Below, one piece after another: positions 33,901 through 44,643 of a DNA stretch of 64,000 bases. Under the pieces are notes generated by a model. The model ran no database searches and was not told the origin of the DNA. It saw only the letters and a program-made list of their open reading frames with translations. The DNA lies in assembly GCA_022702545.1 (NCBI GenBank), contig JAHRBC010000005.1, forward strand, positions 2,542,001 to 2,606,000, read 5' to 3'. This stretch comes from Phycomyces nitens (lineage: Eukaryota > Mucoromycota > Mucoromycetes > Mucorales > Phycomycetaceae). The translations under genes and the position numbers were made by a program. The stretch's first letter is position 1. Each line of letters opens with the position of its first letter.

Positions 33901-36339
33901 TTGTGTCCATCATGATAAAAATATAATACCAGGTTGTGGTAATCAAGGATTCGTATAATTTTTAATGATCTTTCAAACAGTATATTTTGATCTAACTGTT
34001 CTATAGAGTTGTGAAATGTCTAGGTGCACAAAAAGGATATTCCTCTCACTATCAACTTCTGGTATATCCGTAATGTATGGTGTCCAACAATACCGTCTAA
34101 GCATATCGTAGAAACCTCTTTTGCTATCTCAAAAGATACCAATAGGTATGTTTCTGCCTTGTCTCCGCTTTTACTCTACACTGGTACTGGAACAAAGGTC
34201 TGGAAAAACTGGTCGGTACATGAGCCCCAGTCGATGGTGTCAAAAACAGATGCAATTCCATTGGGAATAATCTACATTTGAATCGTCTTTTAGTAACTCA
34301 AACTTACTTTTTACAGGCCTTGGCAAAACAGTGATAGGTTTTTCATGGGTTATACGCGTCTCATTTCCAAAGGCGAGAATGCAATGGGCAGGTTTTTGTA
34401 ATGCTAATGATGAGGTAAATTCAAAAGAGGAATCTATAAAAGTGTTGACATCTTGATTGAGGACACGTCTTCTAGTGTCTCTTCTTGTCGAGGTCTCAGT
34501 AGTAACTTGTATTTATATCAGCTCTTTAAAATAAAATAAAAAGTCAAAAAAACGCGTTCATAAAACTTGAGCCATGCTTCAGTTACCTTGTATACCTAGA
34601 CCCAAAGTGTTTATATATATGCCTGTAATAGCCGTCTAAACAGCTTATTATTAATACTGTACTCTCTTAAAGATGTACGCGTAACTTCTTTGCAAAAAGT
34701 AAATGTAGAAACATGTAAATGAGAGGAAGGAGGCAAGAGATGTAAAAAATGATTGAGCGTGAGAGTCTCATTTTATGCACGATTTTTGCTAGGGACACCA
34801 CCTTGTGTCACGTGCATTGACTTGGCCTTTTTTGGTTGCCTTATTTCTTCTGCTACATATTTAATAGCCCCAAGCCCAGGACTGACACAATACTAGAATA
34901 TTGAAAGTATTCTTGGTGTCCTAGTTATAAGAAGTGTATCTAGCTCTAGAATATCTCGCATCCCAACAACTAATTGACAATCTTAGGGACACTGATTTAT
35001 TAAGTATCCTCTAAGATTCCGTTCATTCATTTACTTGGTATGTATGGTACTGTCAAGCATAGGATTGTCTGGTCATCCTTTGTCCACCACAAGTCCACCT
35101 TTCCTTCTTTTCAATTTCTTTCCCGAAGTCACCTTCTTTTCATTTTCTATCTTCCCGAAGTCACCTTCACTTCAATTTCTACCTTCCCAAAGTCACCTCT
35201 TCTACCTTCCGAACTCACACCACCTCTTCTCCAAAGACAACCTGACATTATACTTACCCAGATATAATTAGCAATCTATCTCTTAACCTTTCATATAAAT
35301 AGTCAGGAAGTTAGCATTCAATAAACAACGAACAATTCTACTCTTATTTTTCTTTTGATAAAAGAAGTCGTATAAACTTTACTCTAATATTCTTGCCTGA
35401 AGAGCGATATCATTTGCCGTTGCTGCTACATATCGTTGGATAAGAATACTTTGATATAAAATATATATACATACTTCTTGGAAAATTAAACTATACAACA
35501 ATCCCAACACGTGTCAATACTATGCGTATCTAGAAAGAAGACGACACACCTTTTTCCGTTTTCCGTGATTTTCTTGGAAAGAGAAACTCTCTTTGCTCTT
35601 TGTTCTTTGTACCGCTTAACCCAGGATTCCCAGTAAATATTGGCCTCGGTCTCACATTTGTCTTTCATGCCTCTCGTAACTCATTTGAATTTGATAATGC
35701 TGGTTTGGCTGCCTACTAGTGTGCTTGTAAAGTCTGATTTCCTTTTAATAATAAGATTTGCTATGCACCTCATACAATTACTTTGACACATAATCTCCTG
35801 TGACTAAGTGTGTCCAAACTCCCAATTCATGGTCATACTTAATTTGACATAAAACTACCTTGATAGAACGTCTACTTTTTACATACTCTGTCTAAATAAT
35901 ATTGACCAGGGACCAACCCCCTTATAATATCATAATAGATACAATAGAAACAGACCTTTTATATCTACTTGGGCACGTATAGATACACATTAAACTTTCT
36001 GTAAGAAAATAGGCTACGATATGGACATTTGCACCAAAAACGCCAAGGAAACTTATTACTGTGTACCAATATGGAAATACTAATCATCTTTCCCACTATT
36101 TTTTTTACAAAAGAAATCAAGTCCAAAAGTCCACATAAGTCTACTTGTCCCTCTTAAATCACTCCAAAAGCATACTCTTCAAATTATACGATATACTTAA
36201 CCCTGGGGGCACCAATTATGTATATAAGCAAACAAAAACCTTTTTGGCATGGTTCTTTTCTACTGTCGCTAGACTTTATAGTATACAGTATATAGCATTC
36301 TCACCGCTTTCATTTATACAACCAAAAGACTTACTTATT
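33901..36339. other. Gene-poor DNA upstream of the dead LINE
   Basis: Includes the CT-rich minisatellite at 35110-35222, a CACGTG hexamer near 34809 and a TATA-like TCATATAAATAG near 35290. No gene can be supported. Confidence 0.4.
35110..35222. repeat. Minisatellite of about 30 bp CT-rich units
   Basis: Three to four imperfect copies of a unit of the form TCAATTTCT..TTCCCGAAGTCACC, with small indels. Confidence 0.75.
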
Positions 36340-39300
36340 GCCATAATCCCGTCCAGAAGGCTGGAAATACGGCAGTAGATGGTAAAATTGTAGACAACTT
36401 GGGTTCAGACATCGATAACAAAGTGGAAGCCTATTTTGTAGCTCTTGAATATCTTCCTGAACATATTGTAAAATAGAACATATGCACTGAAAAATACATC
36501 CCATCCTTATTATTAGAATCTCTACAATAATCGGCCACGATTTAACCAATCTATTAAACCCTAACTTACGCTCATTTTTCGTTTGACACTTACTCTCTCA
36601 AAACATTGCTATCCTTGCATTGAAAGAAACTCGTGTATCTTCTACCACCCTAAATACATTTGATACAGAATTTAGAAAAAACTCTTCAATTTGGTCTCCT
36701 CATTGTGGTCTGGTGTGTCTGAACCTTGTGTTTTCTATTATTTAGTCTTTATCTTTAACTTGTAGCAGAGCTATCGCTGCCTTGCTATAATATTTTGATC
36801 AGTTCTTTTTAGATCTGGGTAATGTGCACCCCTGTTAAAGTTGGATCACGGTATACTTTGTTGAACGATTTTATGATCAATTCTTTGTCGCTAAAACTAT
36901 GCTTCTCATGCCTTTTATTACTAGATAATTATGAATACACATAGAGTCATCTATTGTCTCACCAATGGCAGATATCCCATTCACAGATGGATCCAGCTAA
37001 TATCTGATTAACGTGTTGACTGTATCACTATCCCTCACTTTCCACCGATGATCTACCTCTTTTATCGTTGACTACACCTTTGATTCAGTCACCATACTCT
37101 CTCGGTAAAAATTCTCCCAAGTTGACTATATATATATGCAATAGTTTGCTCATTTCTTTGGGGCCACGTCTTCTCGTCTCTGCACTAAAGCAGCATCAGG
37201 AAAGGCGTTTCATAAAATCCTCATTTCTGTCATCGCCTCAACATATTTTTTTTCACACCCTTGTCACTTTTTCTCAACTCCCTCTCTATAAAAGACCTAT
37301 TGGAGATCCTCAAACATGGTATCATACATTTATTCATGTATGTAGTTGTCCTTATCACTGTAATATAACCACCATCAAATGATAACTGGAGAGCAAGTAT
37401 GCACATTTGATACTAAAATTTCAAACTAATCTCTTTTAGACTTTCTGACTTTCTTTGATAGAGAAATAACTTTAGACTGTTCAATAGTAATATGTATATT
37501 TATGCTGCGAGTCGAAAAATAGTGAAGAAAAAAGGGCGAAGACTCTGCAGAATATCTAAAACAAATTATTACGACTTGACGAATCGCAGATTATTTCTAG
37601 TCTCAGATATCATGTTATCCCGACTCTTTGTACCAAATCCTACTCTGATAGAATTGATGGCGAGGCTTTTTTTTTGAAGTCTTGTACTCAGTAAAAGAGA
37701 TAGATCAAACTGCAGTCGACCATCTTTTACATTGTATTCTCAATGATCTTGATTTAGCTGAGTTTCTTTAGAACATCATTACTTCCTCTTTCCATATAGT
37801 TAACTGGCATTTGAGCTCTCAGCAGTCCCATTAAATCAGTGGTCTTGGACCAGATGGGCCAACATATGAGATCCTCTGCCTGATATTAGATCATTTCACA
37901 TGTGGCTATGGAATTGAGAATGTCTATAATGATACACTCTCTCCTGAAATATTTCTTGTCTTGTAGTAATTTGCTTGCCTCTTTCTGTTTCCCAAGAAAA
38001 AAGGGTTCGACTTTACTGATAAACACGAATTCGAAAGTGTTCACTGACTCCTCGATGTCTGAATTATTCCTACCTAAAATTCAATTGCATCTCCTTATAA
38101 GTCTAGCTATGTAAGAAAACAGTTTATTGGAGAAAATGGGATACTTGTAAAGACAATCATGTAGCGTGACCAACTGATACAAACTATTATAATCACACCT
38201 CTAGACCAGGAAAAGGCATACAGCCGGGTAGCCGCCATATCTCAGACAAGTTCTATTTCACTTCCATTTTCCTATTTTTATTGTTGACAGCATCTGCAAA
38301 TCTTTTTTTAACACTTATACAAGTTAACATTAAATGATATATATCTAGAACGATTATCAAATATTGTAGTCTCTGTCAAGGTAACCTCTTGTCTCCCATT
38401 CTCTTTATCTTCATTCTTGCAATTTTTTTCTACAACTTTCTTTGTGGTTTGGGCTTCTCTGTCTTTCTTCAAGTATCTCGACTATCACTCCCATAAACCC
38501 CATATGTCAGGCACCTCATCTATGCGAACAATAGCATTGTTTTCCTCTCCACCCCTGATTGTCTTGGACGTTTACAAATGCATTTCTCAACTTACTCTCG
38601 TGCATCCAATATCAAGATAAATATGTGCAAGACCGAATTAATTTCACTCCCTGGGCTTCCTCGACCCAACTAGATATCCTTTTTTTTTGCGTACTAAATA
38701 TTACTGCTTAGTATTACTGTACTCGTATTTTTCTTGAGCTGATGCAAACCTTTTGACCCCCTTTTTATATATAGAATTGACTAAAAATATTATTATTAGT
38801 CAGCATTATTTTTGGCATAAGCATATCTTTGAAATAATAATAATCCTTACCTGGGCCGAAATATTCTTGTTTAATTTTTTTGTTGCTTTTCTTCATCTTC
38901 CTAATTACCATACTCTTGGGTACAATTCTCCTGGGTCCAAGTTAACTATAACCTTAAGGCCAACTAATAATTTTAGCCGATCTGTTGACACCATATTTTA
39001 CTTGATACAATATATATCTTGCCCTCCCTAACAAAACTTTTTTTTAAAAATATTGCGCAACCAAAATCCTTTGTCAAGTACTTGGGATGACTGTTACTCT
39101 TGCACTTTTCAAGAAATTTAATATTCTTTAGGGCCTAAAATTTCATGTAAAGTGGTCAAATCTATCATCAAATCCAATTGTAGCTTTCCTTAGTAGCATA
39201 CCAAACTCGACAGTCTGTTGACTACCTTTACAAGAGCAAAAAGGGTGTATGGTCCGATTATCTATTTCACTCACTCTTTTGGGTCCTCAAAAGGCATTGA

Positions 39301-39450
39301 TTTCATATGGGCGTTTTCTAGATAGTTATATGTCTTCAACAGGGTTTATAATCCACCTTTATGGAATATCCTTCATTTCGACACTCCTTTTGATAAGCTA
39401 TATGTAGTGATAAGGCAAGACATACCCCAATCTGCATTTGCAGTGACAAT
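36340..39450 (+). mobile_element. Dead LINE (non-LTR retrotransposon), endonuclease and reverse transcriptase remains
   Basis: Approximate limits. Near 36597-36720 a frame reads AILALKETRVSS and then SIWSPHCGLVCLN, the N-terminal part of an APE-type LINE endonuclease (ILALQETH block). Near 38371 it reads LCQGNLLSPILF, the reverse transcriptase block normally [RK]QGDPLSPLLF, and in the same frame at 38521 IYANNSIVFLST, normally YADD. Downstream is KYLGMTVTLALFKKF at about 39076, the block that follows the catalytic core. Frames change several times and stops are frequent, so the element cannot be active. No poly-A tail or target-site duplication was identified. Confidence 0.8.
38371..38673 (+). 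pseudogene. Reverse transcriptase core of the dead LINE
   Basis: 100 codons in one frame with a single internal stop (just before TPYVRHLIYANN) and a terminal TAG at 38671. The order QGN-x-LSP...YANN...RLQMHFSTYSRASNIKIN..KTELISL matches fingers/palm blocks of LINE reverse transcriptases. Both catalytic motifs carry Asn where Asp is required to hold magnesium, so even this best-preserved part is inactive. Confidence 0.8.
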
Positions 39451-40994
39451 ATTAGTAGTTTTTTAATCCTTTAATCGAAACTCCAGGTCAAAAACAAGAA
39501 AGGCTCGTTTGAAACCCCCTTTTTTTTAAAAAATAATAATCTTTATTATTAATTCGAGTTTAGCCATGTCTTGAAGAAATTTCTAAACCTATCACCAAGC
39601 AAAATGGTACCCCAACTAAAATCAAAAGGATAATTTCTGGTGCTTTTTTGTCGAAAGAGTACAGCTGTTGGACCATTTGTAAATGGTACAAAATATCAAG
39701 GCGTACTTTATACAATGCAGTGCAAAGTTTCTGAGAGACAAGAACAGCAGCTACACATGGACAAAAAGTGACATTTGAGGTATTTGGTAAATGAGAATAG
39801 GTTGTATGAAAAGTATTAGAATTTCTGTAATAATATATTTTTTTTATAAATCAGAAACATTTTGGTCTTTATTTTAGCAAGTTTTGATATTTTGTTTTTA
39901 AAGTAAAAAAAAAAACGAAAAAACAAGAAGAAATGGGAATATTTAGAGATGTACCTTTTTTTTTTGTTATGAGAGTCAAACTTGTGCCATTAATCGGCAT
40001 AGAGGACTAAATGTGGGAAATGCAACAGATGCTAGTCCCAGAGAAGAAATTGTAGAGGTTCCTCTATTCATAGCTGGTGGAGTGCCTTGAACACTTTGGT
40101 CTGATGCACATTCGAAATGCATTTATGTGCAAGCCAAGTAGTCATGGCACTTTTGCTTTATATATATATATATCATTGACAAGTAGGGGTTAGATGCCGA
40201 AACAAAGGGTGATTATTTTTTCTTAAAAAAAAACTCCAAGAGAAATGTCGTGCCCTTATAATGGCTGTTGGATAAACTTCATAATGTTATTCAGATAAGA
40301 GCAGTTATTACAATCAATACTCTTTTATCTTTGGTAGCATGGCCAACTACATGTTGGATGGTAGACCACCTGTCTCAAAGATCAATAAAATATTTGTCAT
40401 TTTTTAGCCTTTAAGAATGGATTTACGTTGGAAAAAGACTGGTCAAATGTATTACAGGTAGATTTGATACCAAGTCTCTAGAATGATTTTTATTTTTAAG
40501 AAAAACTCATTATTAAACCTTTGGGACCAGATACGATTGCTTATATCCAAGGCGTTTGAGCTTAAATCATAACCCCCCCAAGATTGGAATGCTGATTTTT
40601 TCTGCACTCTTAATTACTGGAATTTTACCTTTATTGGCGCTACTAGAAAATAGTCTTCTTTGCTGCGCAACATTGTACTCTTTATACCTTGATAAATACA
40701 GCAATTGAAGCACCTTGAGTATATACCAAACAGCTCATTTCTCTCGGGATCACATTTAATCATCATATCCAATTTCTGCTTTAAACAGCGCATCTGACCT
40801 GCCTTTGCGCTTTGTATTTGTCACTATTGGTTTGCCATTCCACACCTCTTGCAAGTCACAAGCACACCAACGGATTGGCTGTTGGTTGCTTCCGCTTTTT
40901 TGCTGCGGCGAAAAAATAATATATAAAAAAAGGCGATAAATCATCAATTATCGACATTATTCCCTTGATTCCCCCCACCTTTCACATTACTAGT
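39451..40994. other. Gene-poor DNA and eIF6 promoter
   Basis: Holds a T8A6 tract near 39520, more T/A-rich runs, and no coding sequence I can support. An inverted CCAAT element (GGATTGGCT) at about 40871 lies 120 bp upstream of the eIF6 start, a usual position for a fungal CCAAT-binding complex site. Confidence 0.45.
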
Positions 40995-41883
40995 ATGGCT
41001 GTCCGTAAGTAGATCTCAACCAGATCCAATTGACCATGCTTACAAACATATTCCACAGGTGCACAATTTGAAAACAGCAACGAGATCGGTGTCTTCTCCC
41101 GTCTCACCAACAGTTACTGCATCACTGCTCTTGGTGGATCCGAGAATTTTTACAGGTAAGGTTATTTATGCAGACCTATAGGTTGTCTGACCCGAGAATA
41201 GTGTTTTTGAGGGCGAATTAGGTGATGTGATTCCCATTGTCCATACCTCAATTGCTGGCACACGTATCGTCGGTCGCTTGACTGTCGGTAACAAGAACGG
41301 TCTCTTGGTTCCCAACACCACTACCGATCAGGAGCTCCAGCATCTTCGCAACTCTTTGCCCGACAGCGTCCACGTTCAGCGTGTTGAAGAGCGTCTGTCT
41401 GCCCTTGGCAATGTCATTGCTTGCAATGACTATGTTGCACTTGTCCATCCCGATATTGACAGAGTAAGTTATTTAAGAATAATAATGATAACTGGTTATT
41501 CATACTGTGAGTAGGAAACCGAGGAGATCATTGCCGATATTCTCCAGGTAGAAGTCTTTAGACAGACTGTGGCCGACAATGTATTGGTTGGATCCTACTG
41601 TGCTCTGAGCAACCAAGGTGGTCTCGTACACCCTCGCACTTCTATCCAGGACCAGGATGAATTGTCGTCCTTGTTGCAGATTCCTCTTGTGGCTGGTACC
41701 GTCAACCGTGGTTCGGATGTCATTGGTGCTGGTTGTGTTGTAAACGATTGGTGTGCCTTTGCCGGTATGGACACCACTTCTACTGAATTAAGTGTGATGG
41801 AGAGCATATTCAAGCTCCAGGACGCCCAGCCTAGTGCGATTGTCAATGAGCTCAGAGACACTTTGGTCGATACTTACTCATAA
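40995..41883 (+). CDS. TIF6: Eukaryotic translation initiation factor 6
   Basis: 245 residues, the standard length of eIF6. Exons: 40995-41004 (only 10 nt), 41059-41155, 41202-41463 and 41515-41883. The sequence is strongly conserved: [60 protein letters not shown] and [20 protein letters not shown], then a second half with [17 protein letters not shown] and [20 protein letters not shown]. The five-fold pentein repeat runs through the whole chain. eIF6 binds the 60S subunit, is needed for its biogenesis in the nucleolus and stops early joining with 40S until it is released in the cytoplasm by the SBDS/EFL1 pair. It converges on VPS45, with 171 bp between stops. Confidence 0.97.
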
Positions 41884-42054
41884 ATCAATCGCCTTTCCCT
41901 TCCATCCCTCCTATATAAAAGAAAACACTCCCAATCATTGCATCGTATTTTTCTTTGCATCACTTTTTGTAACATAAATTTATTAAAGAGAAAAATATGG
42001 GTTCTTTTTGCCCATTTTTAAAAAAAAAAAGTCATTTTATATCTAACAAAACAC

Positions 42055-44228
42055 CTAGGTCTGTACCTGACTAATCTGTTCCAAAAAGCTATAAAAATAT
42101 GAGGTCAATAAAGGTCTGTTGGTCCAGTCTAGATCCCCTTACCTCTTGGCATTGTGGACACATGTACCGCCAAGTACAATACGGACACCGGGTGTAGAGG
42201 CATTTAACTGGGCAACATATCGAGCCTCCTCGAATGTTGCACCTCCAACCATAAATACAATGATATCTTGGGGTCTATCGATCACTCTCGATCAGTACCC
42301 AATTCTTGGGATAATAATATCCTACTAACTAACCTTTCCCTTGGCATGACTGGTGTACCATCCACTGAAGGGTAGCTTGTATCCTTGAGGCGAGCCTTGA
42401 TTAATTGATCAAGGGTCTCTCCAAGATGAGGTGTGTGTTGGGTATAAACGTTCTCAACTCCCTTGAGACCCTTTAGCGCACTCTTGCTACGGGACAGGAA
42501 GGTCTGGTTGGAGAATAGATCGTCTTGGCGCTGACGATATCCTGCATAGCGTAGAATTGCAGGCACCAACTATTCACCTTTCCTTTAGTCATCATCGTTG
42601 GCCAACACCCAAGCCTTGCCTCAACTTTACCATTGTCTTTTGTTCGCTGATGCCAATGTTGTCCAACATACCAACCAGGGCCTTGATACTATTGTTTGGA
42701 GAAGTCTCATAGCGCAGTGCGTAGAGTAATACCAGGGATAGCTTGGCTTGGTCATCAACGTTTGGATCCTCTATCAATTGTTGGACAGCCTATGTATTAT
42801 GAATATTAAGTAAGCATGGCTTTATTCAGCAGACATCTCCATACTTTAAGGTCATTGCTGTGGTTTCCATTACATGCAATTCCCTGTTCGACTTCACTGA
42901 TCTTCAAGAGATTCTCCTGGGCCACCCGTCGACTGAGCTCGCTTACAAGAGCCACATGTTTTGATACATTACTTGACAATTTTCTGAATTCTGGATACTC
43001 TTCCACAAAACGCTTCATGTCTGCAATAGACTCAATCTTGCGGTTAGAATTTGCCTTTGACTGATACTCGTCGACATGCTGTTTAATATTGGCTCCAAGG
43101 TCACCGAGATTGAGATACATTGACTTTTCAAAAAAGGGATCCTGGTCTGGAGAGAGTACGATTTCCTACAAACTCTTGTTAGGTCTTGTAAATACATTTG
43201 GCTGATATTACTTTTAACTCGTTACGAATGTCAGGCACTGTTGACATGTCTACACGCCCATGATGAATCCCAATCAACTCATGAACCATGGCTTGGTAGG
43301 TCCACTGGGTCAATAATGGCGTGATGGGATCATTGCGACGATCGACGATTAGTAGGATTGGTGGTGTGTCTGGCCGACGGAAATCAAACAATTGTCCTTC
43401 TTGCTTGATGTTTCGCTAAACAGAAACCCAAATATCGAACAAACCATGAGTCCCATAGCCTTGGAGTGCCTTTGTATTCTTATGTACCTGGACCTCGATA
43501 GCCAGACGCTTGGCCATCACACTTGCTCCCTCGTATCTGATCAATGGCTTTTTCTTTAGACTCAGTAAAACTGAACTAATCCCACGCACGGTCTGTTCAA
43601 ATGAAGACGGGTTCCAGGTCTCCATATTCTCTCCAAATAATTCAGAGGGAGGGATCCCAAGCGAAAAGAAGTCTGGATTTATAGCTTGGTAGTCTCCAAA
43701 GTATTCCTTTCGAGATTTTTGCGAGCTAAGTCTCGTTGCTAATATCCCCCCCTCCCACTCTTTCTTACCTGTACTTCCCGGACCACCTCATGTTCATCCA
43801 CTTCTGCAAGACGCTCGATATCAGATTTCATCAAGGTGTTGCTAAAGTCTGTTCAGATAATTGTCAGATAAAGTGTCAAATTGTTCACCAACTCACAGAG
43901 AAAGTAGTCGCCATAAGCAGGATCACGCAGTTCGTCTATCAGGTACCGGATAGTTTCGGGTGTAGGTCGCAAGAAACAGATACATTTGAGATGCTTCATC
44001 TTTCCTCGATTGCGATTATCCACACGATCAATAAGATAACATTCTTTTGTCAGTAATGCAGATTGAGTCATGACCAGAGAGACAATTGGTGTCTATAGGA
44101 TGAATTAGCGTTTTTGATTCTTTCTCCAAGTGTCTTACTGTTTCAATGTCAAGAAGCAAGGCCTTCATTCCAGGCACATCGTCAATCATCTTATCTACAT
44201 AATGCTGCACTGCTTTAATGACATTCAT
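42055..44228 (-). CDS. VPS45: Vacuolar protein sorting protein 45 (Sec1/Munc18 family)
   Basis: 556 residues from ten exons: 44139-44228, 43897-44092, 43769-43848, 43488-43706, 43212-43415, 42845-43165, 42631-42789, 42334-42569, 42143-42274 and 42055-42088. Family marks: [20 protein letters not shown] near the N-terminus, [20 protein letters not shown] (the DRxxDPxTPLL signature of SM proteins), [11 protein letters not shown], and near the C-terminus [20 protein letters not shown]. Vps45 binds the syntaxin Tlg2/Pep12 and guides SNARE assembly for Golgi-to-endosome traffic. Length agrees with the family. The last exon encodes only the final 11 residues. The start is the first ATG of the conserved frame, 20 bp past a T7A9 tract. 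Confidence 0.95.
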
Positions 44229-44643
44229 TCTTCTCTCTTTTTTTAAAAAAAAAGGTGTACACGTTAAAGAAGAAACCCGCTTGGTTTTCTTTCTTTGTAG
44301 ACAGTCCACAGGACATGCTGGGTCACACGGATGAGTTTAAATCTCCAGGACTCTACAGACTTCTTTACAAGAATGACTTTCTTTTGGATCAAAGGCTAGG
44401 ATTTAAGCATCTAAAAGTCTAAAGAGCACCTTGAGCATCATTGAATTCAATGGCCCAAATAATGCTTATAAATGTAGTGCAGTGAACATAGTACCTTGTA
44501 GCCATAAATATCAATGGTAGCAATGATTGTACTCTATAATTTTATTAATGAGATGTAATGTAATGAAATGATTTTATTTTTATATTTATATTTATATTTG
44601 TATTTGTATTTAGTTGGTGGTGTATGCGTGGAATATTAATATG
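44229..44643. other. Intergenic gap between the PRC1-like and VPS45 genes
   Basis: 415 bp upstream of VPS45 and downstream of the PRC1-like stop. A T7A9 tract is at 44238-44253 and a TTTATATTTATATTTGTATT repeat near 44577-44610. Confidence 0.5.
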
